Origin: Clostridiales bacterium
Lineage (GTDB): Bacteria > Bacillota > Clostridia > TANB77 > CAG-508
Length of the DNA: 60,432 nucleotides
Assembly (NCBI GenBank): GCA_019419955.1
Contig: JAHZIB010000006.1
Coordinates: forward strand, 1 to 60,432
Direction of reading: 5' to 3'
Shown here piece after piece: positions 25,061 to 32,891 of this stretch (the first letter of the stretch is position 1; each line of letters starts with the position of its first letter). The notes below the pieces were generated by a model. That model saw only the letters and a program-made list of their open reading frames with translations. It was not told the origin of the DNA and ran no database searches. Both the position numbers and the translations under genes were made by a program.

Positions 25061-25502
25061 TACTTAAAGCTTGTTGCATTCTGCGTTCAGCATCTTTTTT
25101 TGCAATATCTTGCCTTTTATCATATAACTTTTTACCTTTGCCAACTCCAAGCTCTATTTTTAAAAAGTTTCCATTAAAATAAAGTGAAATGGGTACAAGG
25201 GTTAGACCTTTTTGTTTTATGAGCCCAGTAAGCTTGTTTATTTCACGTCTGTTCAGTAATAATTTTCTAGTTCTTAATGGGTCTTTATTATATATATTTC
25301 CATGTTCATATGGACTTATATGCATGCCGTATATAAATACTTCTCCGTTTTTTATATTTGCATAGCTGTCTTTTAAGTTAACTTTTCCTTGACGTATCGA
25401 TTTTATTTCAGTACCAGTAAGTACAATACCAGCTTCATATGTATTCTCTATCGAATAATTATGCTTAGCAGTAGGATTTTTTGCAATAATTTTCTTTTCC
25501 AT
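25041..25502 (-). CDS. smpB: SsrA-binding protein
   Basis: 153 aa from the ATG at 25502 (SD AGGTGA upstream; a longer frame reaches 25523). NPTAKHNYSIENTYEAGIVL, TGTEIKSIRQGKVNLKDSY, HISPYEHGN and the tail KRQDIAKKDAERRMQQAL are the standard SmpB blocks. It binds tmRNA for trans-translation rescue of stalled ribosomes. The tmRNA gene itself is not in the window. Confidence 0.96.
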   Translation of the reverse strand: MEKKIIAKNPTAKHNYSIENTYEAGIVLTGTEIKSIRQGKVNLKDSYANIKNGEVFIYGMHISPYEHGNIYNKDPLRTRKLLLNRREINKLTGLIKQKGLTLVPISLYFNGNFLKIELGVGKGKKLYDKRQDIAKKDAERRMQQALSSKNKKV

Positions 25503-25589
25503 TTTCTTTTCACCTATTTTCATATGACAAAATTAAATTTCTTTTATATTATATCATGTAATATTTAAAAATGATAGAGGTATTATATA

Positions 25590-25632
25590 TTTTTCAAAAC
25601 CATTGTTTATTTAAAACAATGGTTTTGAAAAA
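25590..25632. terminator. 19-bp hairpin after the surface protein gene
   Basis: Arms 25590-25608 and 25614-25632 pair perfectly around ATTTA. Outer A/T runs allow termination in both directions. Confidence 0.75.
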
Positions 25633-25637
25633 TAATG

Positions 25638-26105
25638 TTATTCATCTGAATCAATATATAAATCGTTGTCGTTTCTTTGCTTTATATATGACCAAACAAG
25701 AATTATTATTGCGGCTGCAGTAATACCTATTATTATCCATGTCCATGTATTTGTAGTCATACCAGCTATTCTAACATCATCCGTAGAAGTTCTAGTAGCA
25801 GTATATCCGCCATTGTTGTTATTATTATTATTTGTTGTTGAATCAGTCATACCAGCGACTGTATTTCCAACATCTTGGGCACCATTTTTCATTCCTGACA
25901 TAACATTTTCAGTTCCATGTTGGAGTGTATTCATTCCATTTCTAACACCACCAACTATGCCATTTCCAACATCTTCTATGGCGTTTTCTGCACCACCAAC
26001 AGCATTTCTTATTCCGTTTACTGCATCATCCATAGCAAAAACTGATAGGGAAGCTGATAAGAATAGAATTGTTAGAGCAGCTATAAATGCTAATCTTTTT
26101 TTCAT
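25638..26105 (-). CDS. Small membrane-anchored surface protein
   Basis: 155 aa. Signal peptide (KKRLAFIAALTILFLSASLSV, AFA-like cleavage about residue 24) and a C-terminal TM (about 118-138) followed by a short charged tail. The exported middle has Gly/Asn/Val-rich heptad-like repeats (GNGIVGGVRNGMNTLQHGTE) of the kind seen in small helical YtxH-like or spore-cortex-related proteins, then an Asn run. AAGGAGG precedes ATG. Neighbour 26284 has the same layout. Function unknown. Confidence 0.65.
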   Translation of the reverse strand: MKKRLAFIAALTILFLSASLSVFAMDDAVNGIRNAVGGAENAIEDVGNGIVGGVRNGMNTLQHGTENVMSGMKNGAQDVGNTVAGMTDSTTNNNNNNNGGYTATRTSTDDVRIAGMTTNTWTWIIIGITAAAIIILVWSYIKQRNDNDLYIDSDE

Positions 26106-26209
26106 GTTGAACCTCCTTAAAAAAATTTGAGCACTTAAAAAAGAATTCTCTATTTATAGTATTTCTTTAAAAAAATAAATTATACAAAAATTTTTTGTTT
26201 ATTATTTAA

Positions 26210-26236
26210 AAAAAGAGGTAAGATTTACCTCTTTTT
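26210..26236. terminator. Terminator between the two surface protein genes
   Basis: AAAAAGAGGTAA/TTACCTCTTTTT, 12-bp perfect stem, 3-nt loop, T/A runs on both sides. Confidence 0.75.
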
Positions 26237-26283
26237 GAAAAAATTTATACATTTTGTTTTTTTTGCTAAGTTATTTTTTGCGG

Positions 26284-26688
26284 TTATCCCTTTAATCTTA
26301 TTAGAATAGCAATTGCAAGTAATATTAATATTACACCAACGGTTATAACCAAAATATTTAAAATATTAGAAAAACTCATATTTTCTTGTGCTATACTGCT
26401 GACTCCAGATGGCGCAGCAGTTCCACCAATATCATTTTGTAGGGTTCCTTCATTAGTCAAATCTGTGATCTCATTTGTATTCTGCTCACCTTCTGGAGTA
26501 GTGCCATCATTTGTACTATCTACACTATTGTCTTCATTTGATTCCGCATTAGTAATTTCTCCTGAATTGTCTTCGTCTACAGGTAAGTTCATATTTATAT
26601 CAGTTGAGAGAGCAGTTGTATTAAAAATAAAAAATATAATAAATATTATGGATACAATCTTAGCATTTCTTCTTAAAAAATTTATCAT
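26284..26688 (-). CDS. Small membrane-anchored acidic surface protein
   Basis: 134 aa from the ATG at 26688 (GGAGGAATATTTA precedes it; a longer frame to 26808 lacks an SD). Signal peptide or N-terminal TM (about 9-25), an exported Asp/Glu/Asn/Thr-rich low-complexity middle (about 30-100), and a C-terminal TM (about 108-128) ending IRLKG. Same architecture as the protein at 25638 but no sequence similarity in the middle. No enzymatic domain is seen. Confidence 0.6.
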   Translation of the reverse strand: MINFLRRNAKIVSIIFIIFFIFNTTALSTDINMNLPVDEDNSGEITNAESNEDNSVDSTNDGTTPEGEQNTNEITDLTNEGTLQNDIGGTAAPSGVSSIAQENMSFSNILNILVITVGVILILLAIAILIRLKG

Positions 26689-26797
26689 TAAATATTCCTC
26701 CAATACAATATAAATTGTTTTATTCTTATGTACTATATAATCATACACAAAAAACAAAAAAAAGTCTAGTATAATTATAAAAAAAGTTGAATTTAAT

Positions 26798-26826
26798 TTG
26801 ACAAACATTGGTTTTAATTATATAAT
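26798..26826 (+). promoter_or_regulatory. Consensus promoter upstream of the P-type ATPase
   Basis: Perfect TTGACA (26798-26803), 17-bp spacer, perfect TATAAT (26821-26826). It gives a leader of about 190 nt before the ATPase start. Confidence 0.75.
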
Positions 26827-26853
26827 AAGCATGTTTGAAAAGTGAAGGTTAGT

Positions 26854-26955
26854 GTGAAAAAAATAAATTTTTTACTACTTATAGCTAAAATCGCTATTGC
26901 CCTCAACATTCTAATAAATTTTGAGATGATGGAGATTAAGCCTCTAACATTCTAA
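26854..26955 (+). CDS. Possible 33-aa hydrophobic peptide in the ATPase leader
   Basis: GTG start preceded by GAAGG; product KKINFLLLIAKIAIALNILI then a short polar tail ending before a TAA. It would span the membrane once. It lies in the long leader between the consensus promoter and the ATPase gene, so it could be a small transporter-associated peptide or a leader ORF. The leader also has a decayed direct repeat of about 17 bp (26901 and 26941, period 40), the second copy including the end of this frame. Weakly supported. Confidence 0.35.
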   Translation: MKKINFLLLIAKIAIALNILINFEMMEIKPLTF

Positions 26956-27022
26956 CAAATTTAATAGAGATTATTCAATAAAATTTTTGTTAAAGCATAA
27001 ATTCGCTCTAATGGAGGTTAAA

Positions 27023-29335
27023 ATGATAAATATAAATGGACTAACAACAGAAGAGGTACAAAAAAGAATTAATGAAGGAAAATCAAATAATTCAAATACT
27101 GATAATCTAAAGTCTAATTGGCAAATTATAAAAGATAATGTTTTTACATTATTTAATTTATTCAACTTTTTGATTGCAGTGGCATTAGGCTGTGTTCAGG
27201 CATACACTAATATGGTATTTATCTTGATTATAATTGTCAATGTTTTAATAGGAATAATACAAGAAATTCATGGAAAAAACTTGGTTAAGCAATTAGCAAT
27301 TTTAACAGTTGCTAAAACAAAAGTTATTAGAAATGGAAAACAAGAAGAGATTAATATTAATGAACTTGTACTTGATGATGTAATCTTATTATCTCAAGGA
27401 GACCAAATTCCGTCTGATGCTTATGTTATTGATGGGGAGGTTGAAGTTAATGAGGCATTATTAACAGGAGAATCTGATACAATATTAAAGGCAAAAGATG
27501 CAAAGTTACTTTCTGGAAGTTACGTAGTCAGTGGAAAATGTTATGCTAAGATTGAAAAAGTCGGAGATGATAATTTTGCAAATCAAATAATAAATGCTAC
27601 GAAAAAACATAAAACAGTAAATTCAGAACTTTTAAATTCTATGAAGAAAGTTACGAATTTTACCAGTTTTGTAATCATTCCAGTTGGTGTTATTTTATTT
27701 GTACAGGCATTTGTGTTTAGGGAAGTCAATCTACAACAATCGGTTGTGGCTACAGCAGCAGCACTCTTAGGAATGCTTCCAAAAGGGTTTGTGCTTCTTA
27801 CAAGTATATCATTAGAAACTGGCGTAATTAAGCTTGCTAAGAAAAAAGTTTTAGTGCAAGATTTATATAGTGTTGAAACTTTGGCACATATTGATACATT
27901 ATGCTTAGATAAAACAGGTACTATTACTGAAGGAAAGATGAAAGTAGTAGATATAGAAAAATATAATGAAAGTGTTTTACCTGATATTTTAGAAAATATT
28001 ATGTGTTCATATGTAAAAGAAACAGATGATAGCAATAATACTTTTATGGCTTTAAAAAATTATTTTGATGGGGAAGGAAAATATAAAAAAATTAGTGATA
28101 TTTCCTTTTCATCTGAAAGAAAGTGGAGTAGTGTTACATTCAAAGACTTAGGAACTATTGTGGTTGGAGCTCCAGAAAGACTTATTGAGAAATCTAATAT
28201 GAATTTGCCAAATTCAGTTGTTGAAGCTCAACAAGATGGGAAAAGAGCTTTATGTATTGCATATACAAATGAAACTGTGGATTTTGAAGAGTTACCACAA
28301 CTTACTATTGTTGCATCAATAATTTTAGCAGATCCATTAAGAAAAAACGCAAAAGAAATGCTTGGATATTTCAAGACTCAAGCTGTGGATATTAAAATTA
28401 TATCAGGTGATAATCCAGTAACTGTATCTACAATTGCAAAAAGGGCTGGCCTAGAAGATTATGAGTCATATGTAGATTTATCAACATTGGAATCTGATGC
28501 AGAAATAGTAGATATTGTTGATAAATATAGTATTTTTGCAAGGGTTTTGCCTGAACAAAAAAGTATAATTGTTAAAGCACTACAAGCTAATGGGCACCAA
28601 GTTGCCATGACAGGTGATGGAGTAAATGATGTAATTGCTTTAAGAGAGGCAGATTTAAGTATTACACTTCCAGAGGCAAATGATGCGGCAAAACAAGTTT
28701 CTCAAATAGTCTTACTAAATCAAGACTTTAGTGTACTGAAGGATGTTTTAATGGAGGGAAGAAGAGTTGTAAATAACTTAACAAATGTTGCGAGAATATT
28801 CTTTATAAAAACAATATATTCTATGTTAGTTTCAATTTTCTGCATTTTAACTAACACAGCATTTCCTTTTATCCCAATTCAAATCACATTGATAGATTTG
28901 GCAATAGAAGCATATACATCATTCTTTATTTCATTTGAACCAAACAGCAAACCGGTAGTTGGAACATTCCTGAAAACAGTTCTGCGAAATGCAGCACCAT
29001 TTGCTATTGTGATTACATTAAATATAATTTTCTTAACTTTTATGGCACCAGTACTAGGAATCGCTAGTGAGCAACTTGTTACTATCATGTACTTATTAAT
29101 TGGATTTGTAAGTATTTTAGCTGTACTTGAGGTATGTATACCATTTAACAAATTGCATGTATTTTTGTTTAGTACAACATTTGTAGGCTTTTTTGTGGCA
29201 GTATATTTGTTTAGAGACCTTTTACATATAAGTAGCATAGATTCATCAGAGTTTGGAATATTTATAGTGTTTGCTATAATTAGTGCGATTATACTTACGG
29301 TAAAACAAAAAATTTACAAAAAGTTAGGGTATTAA
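27023..29335 (+). CDS. Cation-translocating P-type ATPase
   Basis: 770 aa from the ATG at 27023 (SD GGAGG). TM1-2 about 40-85, TGES-type actuator motif LLTGESD, TM3-4 with the MLPKGF ion-site motif, phosphorylation DKTGT (CLDKTGTITEGKM), nucleotide domain, hinge TGDGVNDVIALREADLSI, and six C-terminal TM segments. It lacks heavy-metal CxxC domains. The layout is that of the CtpE/Exp7-like group, for which calcium transport has been proposed; the PKGF in place of PEGL is unusual. Its stop overlaps the end of the convergent RluA gene by 4 nt. Confidence 0.9.
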   Translation: MININGLTTEEVQKRINEGKSNNSNTDNLKSNWQIIKDNVFTLFNLFNFLIAVALGCVQAYTNMVFILIIIVNVLIGIIQEIHGKNLVKQLAILTVAKTKVIRNGKQEEININELVLDDVILLSQGDQIPSDAYVIDGEVEVNEALLTGESDTILKAKDAKLLSGSYVVSGKCYAKIEKVGDDNFANQIINATKKHKTVNSELLNSMKKVTNFTSFVIIPVGVILFVQAFVFREVNLQQSVVATAAALLGMLPKGFVLLTSISLETGVIKLAKKKVLVQDLYSVETLAHIDTLCLDKTGTITEGKMKVVDIEKYNESVLPDILENIMCSYVKETDDSNNTFMALKNYFDGEGKYKKISDISFSSERKWSSVTFKDLGTIVVGAPERLIEKSNMNLPNSVVEAQQDGKRALCIAYTNETVDFEELPQLTIVASIILADPLRKNAKEMLGYFKTQAVDIKIISGDNPVTVSTIAKRAGLEDYESYVDLSTLESDAEIVDIVDKYSIFARVLPEQKSIIVKALQANGHQVAMTGDGVNDVIALREADLSITLPEANDAAKQVSQIVLLNQDFSVLKDVLMEGRRVVNNLTNVARIFFIKTIYSMLVSIFCILTNTAFPFIPIQITLIDLAIEAYTSFFISFEPNSKPVVGTFLKTVLRNAAPFAIVITLNIIFLTFMAPVLGIASEQLVTIMYLLIGFVSILAVLEVCIPFNKLHVFLFSTTFVGFFVAVYLFRDLLHISSIDSSEFGIFIVFAIISAIILTVKQKIYKKLGY

Positions 29336-30213
29336 ATCAAATTAGACATATCAAGAGGAATGTTTGCAGTATAACAAACATTTCTCTTTGTTTTAGGGTG
29401 AATGAAAGATATTTTATATGCATGCAAAGCTTGTCTATCAATTAATTTACTCTCATTACCATATAAGGTATCACCCAATATCGGGTGACCTATATGCCTC
29501 ATGTGGACTCTTATTTGGTGAGTTCGTCCAGTTTTTAGTATGCATTTTACAACCGAATAATTTTTTTCTTTACTATATCCTAACACTTCATATTGAGTAA
29601 CTGCATAACTTCCATTTTCTTTTATACATCTTTCTATAATACTATTATCTTTTCTAGCTATTGGAGCATCTATAATACCAATTTTATTTTCGAATTTTCC
29701 TTCACATATTGCGAAATATTCTTTGTAAAAATTGTTATTTTTCATTTGTTTTACTAAACATTCTTGTATGTATTCATTTTTTGCAAACACAACTAAACCA
29801 GAAGTATTTTTGTCTAATCTGTTGACTGGTCTAATTTTTTTCTTTAAATTTTCTAAATCAAAATAATATTTTAATCCATTTGACAAACTGTCTGTAAAAT
29901 GCTCCATTGACGGATGTACGGGAGTTCCACTTGGCTTATTTAAAATAATAAACGATTCATCTTCATGAACAATATCCAAAATCATTTTAACAGGAATTAT
30001 ATTTGAATTATCTTCTTCAAAGTCTATATAAACCTCGACTAAATCTCCCTTTTTTAAAATAGAATGTTGGGGAGAAGGGATTTGGTTAATTAAAATCTTA
30101 TTTCCTTTTTTTAATTTTAAAAGTAATCTATCTGAGATATTAAAATGTACTTTTAACATTTCCCTTAAATTTTCAAAATAGTCAGTGTCTTTAATTGTAT
30201 AGCTTAATTTCAT
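29332..30213 (-). CDS. RluA-family pseudouridine synthase
   Basis: 293 aa. N-terminal S4-like region (about 20-60), catalytic PVNRLDKNTSGLVVFAKN with the nucleophilic Asp in RLD, and C-terminal GRTHQIRVHMRHIGHPILGD. This is the RluA/RluD group, which modifies uridines of 23S rRNA or tRNA. The exact site cannot be told. AGGAAAA precedes ATG. It is probably monocistronic. Confidence 0.93.
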   Translation of the reverse strand: MKLSYTIKDTDYFENLREMLKVHFNISDRLLLKLKKGNKILINQIPSPQHSILKKGDLVEVYIDFEEDNSNIIPVKMILDIVHEDESFIILNKPSGTPVHPSMEHFTDSLSNGLKYYFDLENLKKKIRPVNRLDKNTSGLVVFAKNEYIQECLVKQMKNNNFYKEYFAICEGKFENKIGIIDAPIARKDNSIIERCIKENGSYAVTQYEVLGYSKEKNYSVVKCILKTGRTHQIRVHMRHIGHPILGDTLYGNESKLIDRQALHAYKISFIHPKTKRNVCYTANIPLDMSNLI

Positions 30214-30332
30214 TTTTCCTCCATCTAATATTTTTTAGTAATATTTTTATTATATCACAAAAAAAGTAACATGGTACATATATTTACTAATATATATACC
30301 TAAAACTTACAGGATAATAGTTAAAAATAATT

Positions 30333-30422
30333 GTCCTGCAACAGGAATTCAATTAAAAATTTTTACAAATCTACGATTTCCAAGCTTGTAAAAATTTTTA
30401 ATTGGAATATCTCTGCGAGGAC
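30333..30422. repeat. Long imperfect inverted repeat
   Basis: A perfect 19-bp pair (30350-30368/30386-30404) encloses a 17-nt loop, and a further GTCCT/AGGAC pair (30333-30337/30418-30422) closes the outside. No T-run follows, so it is not a standard terminator. It fills the 283-bp gap between the gerQ-like gene and the RluA gene. Could be a small MITE or a structured RNA. Confidence 0.55.
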
Positions 30423-30496
30423 TTCAAATGTGCAATAACCATTATCACGTAACACTGAAAAAATGAAGTGATTTAAATCTTTGATTCTAAATCTAA

Positions 30497-30895
30497 TTAG
30501 TAATACCTATAATTAGATTCATTACTAGAAATTCCTGGAATATTTGCATTGTTAATATAGCTACTATTAGAAATGCTGTTATTATTTAACCCTAACAACA
30601 TATTGTATGGCAAATTAGAAATAGTTATAAATTTAATAGAATAAATGTCTGCATAAGTAATTACATCACTTTCTAATGCTCTTAATAAAATATAACTTGC
30701 TCCTACATCTATTAGTATACCTGTTCTATCAACCAAATTGTTAGTACCAATTAAAAATTCTACTCTCATTAGTTTTCCAATATTTTCTCTCAAAAAAGCT
30801 GGCGTATATATATTATTTGTAAGTATTTCAGGAGTGTTCTGGTTAATGTTAACATTTCTGTTTTCATTTGTTTCAAACTTTTCATTATTTTCCAT
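30497..30895 (-). CDS. GerQ-like spore coat protein
   Basis: 132 aa from the ATG at 30895 (SD GGAAAGGA; the longer frame overlaps cwlJ). Centre FLRENIGKLMRVEFLIGTNN, then TGILIDVGASYILLRALES and YADIYSIKFITI match the GerQ pattern (membrane-less small coat protein). Ends are Asn/Ser-rich. In Bacillus GerQ is needed for CwlJ to enter the spore coat; here it lies 28 nt downstream of cwlJ in the same direction, which supports the call. Confidence 0.72.
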   Translation of the reverse strand: MENNEKFETNENRNVNINQNTPEILTNNIYTPAFLRENIGKLMRVEFLIGTNNLVDRTGILIDVGASYILLRALESDVITYADIYSIKFITISNLPYNMLLGLNNNSISNSSYINNANIPGISSNESNYRYY

Positions 30896-30923
30896 AAAAT
30901 CCTTTCCTTTCTTATGGCACAAA

Positions 30924-31370
30924 TTAAGTATCTGAATAAATAGAGGTTGGCCTGTAAAAACAATGTTCACCAAGTCTTGTGTGAAATGTACCTGAGCCAT
31001 TAACAGGGAAAGTACTTCCACAATTAGGTCTAAATGGATTTAAATACCATAGGCACTCTCCGATTTCATTTAATTTATTACCAGACAATGCCCAATCAGC
31101 TACCTGATAATGTACGTCTGTAGGAATCATATTATAAATGTTTTGGGAATTGTATTGACCATTTATTGTTTCTCGAACGCAATCGAACTGCCCTGGTTGA
31201 AAAATAATATTGCGAATACTGCCACCTTGTGAAACACGTGAATATTCTCCTACAGATGCATTTACTCTATTCATAATTACAGTAGCTACAGCTTTCATTC
31301 CATTTTCTCCTTCACCACCGGCTTCACATTGCACAAGCCTTGCTATTAGTTCTCTGTCAGAATAAGCCAT
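30924..31370 (-). CDS. cwlJ: Spore cortex-lytic cell wall hydrolase
   Basis: 148 aa from the ATG at 31370 (GAGGTG 6 nt upstream; a GTG at 31379 overlaps the SD). SleB/CwlJ (Hydrolase_2) catalytic domain: DRELIARLVQCEAGGEG with the active Glu, AVATVIMNRV, and WYLNPFRPNC. It has no signal peptide or binding domain, so it is of the CwlJ rather than SleB type. It degrades cortex peptidoglycan on germination, and is paired with the gerQ-like gene. Confidence 0.87.
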   Translation of the reverse strand: MAYSDRELIARLVQCEAGGEGENGMKAVATVIMNRVNASVGEYSRVSQGGSIRNIIFQPGQFDCVRETINGQYNSQNIYNMIPTDVHYQVADWALSGNKLNEIGECLWYLNPFRPNCGSTFPVNGSGTFHTRLGEHCFYRPTSIYSDT

Positions 31371-31497
31371 ACCACACACCTCTATATATTCTATGAAAAA
31401 GGTAATTACATGTTACAGAGTACTAGATAATGGTTTAAAAAAATATTTAAATCTATGGACTTTTTTTAATAAATATTTTATAATATAAGTGTGTTAT

Positions 31498-31583
31498 GCG
31501 AGTATGCTGGAACTGGCAGACAGGCACGTTTGAGGGGCGTGTGCTTTTATAGCGTATGGGTTCAAGTCCCATTACTCGCACCA
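31498..31583 (+). tRNA. tRNA-Leu (anticodon GAG)
   Basis: Acceptor GCGAGTA/TACTCGC, D-loop, anticodon loop TTGAGGG region giving GAG, a long class II variable arm, T-arm TGGGTTCAAGTCCCA and an encoded CCA (31581-31583). A TATAAT-like box lies at about 31480. Confidence 0.95.
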
Positions 31584-31651
31584 ATGATATTTTTGTTCTA
31601 AATAATGATGACTTTAGTTATCTATAAAGTAACTTTTTTCTTATAAAATGC

Positions 31652-31692
31652 TTGTACTTTTCTTAAATAACATATATAATATATATGTTATT
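31652..31692 (+). promoter_or_regulatory. Promoter of pta inside a 27-bp palindrome
   Basis: TTGTAC (31652-31657), 17-bp spacer, TATAAT (31675-31680). The -10 lies in a perfect palindrome (31666-31692, one central base), which is followed by a T-run. It may act as the tRNA terminator, an operator on the pta promoter, or both. Confidence 0.6.
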
Positions 31693-31730
31693 TTTTGGTG
31701 TTAGCATAAATTGCTTGAATGGAGGTAAGA

Positions 31731-32723
31731 ATGTCATTTATAGAAGATGTTAAACTTAAGGCGAAACAGAATATAAAAACAATAATTTTAACAGAAAGTG
31801 AAGATGTAAGAGTTTTGAAAGCTGCACAAACAGTTAGAAATGAAGGGTTTGCGAAAGTGATTCTTATAGGAAATGAAGAGGAAGCACAAAGATTAGCAAA
31901 TGATAATAATATTGATATATCTGGAATTCAAATTATAAATCCTGAAACTTCTGAAAAATATGATGAGTATGTAAATGAGTTTTATGAGTTAAGAAAAGCG
32001 AAGGGCATGACTATTGATAAAGCAAGAGAAATGCTTAAAGATAATATGTATTTTGGAACAATGAGCGTAAAAATGGGAGATGCTGACGGTTTGGTTTCTG
32101 GTGCCTGCCACTCAACATCAAATACTTTAAGACCAGCATTACAGATATTAAAAACAGCTCCTAACACAAAATTAGTTTCAGCATTTTTCTTAATGGTAGT
32201 ACCAGACTGCGAATATGGTGAAAATGGAATATTTATTTTTGGTGATAGTGGATTAGTTGAAAATCCTACACCAGAAGAACTTTCGGAAATAGCAATTTCT
32301 TCAAGTAAAAGTTTTAAACAATTAACTGGAAAAGAAGCTAAAGTGGCATTGCTATCATATTCTACATATGGAAGTGCACATTCAGAATTAACAGAAAAAG
32401 TAATCCAAGCAACAAAAATTTTAAAGGAAAAAGAACCCAGCCTTATATGTGATGGGGAATTGCAGGTGGATGCAGCAATAATTCCAGAAATAGCTGAGAG
32501 AAAAGCACCTGAAAGTCCTTTAAAAGGAGAAGCTAACACATTGATATTTCCTAATTTGGATGCTGGAAATATTGGTTATAAATTAGTGCAAAGGCTTGCA
32601 AAGGCTGAAGCATATGGACCACTTTGCCAAGGAATTGCAAGACCTGTGAATGATTTATCAAGAGGTTGTAATAGCGACGATATAGTTGGAGTTGTAGCTA
32701 TAACAGCATTGCAGGCACAATAG
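31731..32723 (+). CDS. pta: Phosphate acetyltransferase
   Basis: 330 aa from the ATG at 31731 (SD GGAGGTAAGA; the frame extends to 31719). Class I Pta with IILTESEDVRVLKAA, DADGLVSGACHST, ALLSYSTYGSA, DGELQVDAAI and the C-terminal PVNDLSRGCNSDDIVGVVAI. It interconverts acetyl-CoA and acetyl phosphate, and together with ackA gives ATP from acetyl-CoA. The 168-bp spacer to ackA holds an inverted repeat. Confidence 0.96.
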   Translation: MSFIEDVKLKAKQNIKTIILTESEDVRVLKAAQTVRNEGFAKVILIGNEEEAQRLANDNNIDISGIQIINPETSEKYDEYVNEFYELRKAKGMTIDKAREMLKDNMYFGTMSVKMGDADGLVSGACHSTSNTLRPALQILKTAPNTKLVSAFFLMVVPDCEYGENGIFIFGDSGLVENPTPEELSEIAISSSKSFKQLTGKEAKVALLSYSTYGSAHSELTEKVIQATKILKEKEPSLICDGELQVDAAIIPEIAERKAPESPLKGEANTLIFPNLDAGNIGYKLVQRLAKAEAYGPLCQGIARPVNDLSRGCNSDDIVGVVAITALQAQ

Positions 32724-32743
32724 AGGTAAAAGTTGTTTATAAT

Positions 32744-32825
32744 TTGCTCTAATAGGTAGTTTACCCTTATTGTTTTGTATTTTCCTATACAATAAAAAGT
32801 GTATATTTCCTTATAATTAGAGCAA
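32744..32825 (+). repeat. Inverted repeat between pta and ackA
   Basis: TTGCTCTAAT (32744-32753) and ATTAGAGCAA (32816-32825) are perfect partners 62 bp apart; an inner ATTGT/ACAAT pair lies between them. A possible attenuator or processing site. Confidence 0.45.
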
Positions 32826-32891
32826 TCTTATATATAATTAATGATAATGTATAGTAATCATTATCTAAAAATTAATCTAGGAGGTTTTAAT

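Noticed and set aside
25666..26130. Long plus-strand frame over the surface protein gene
   Set aside because: Antisense shadow of the minus-strand gene, with no ribosome-binding site and low-complexity hydrophobic translation.
26901..26970. Decayed direct repeat as a mobile element end
   Set aside because: Only about 17 bp match with mismatches and it overlaps a possible small frame; too weak.
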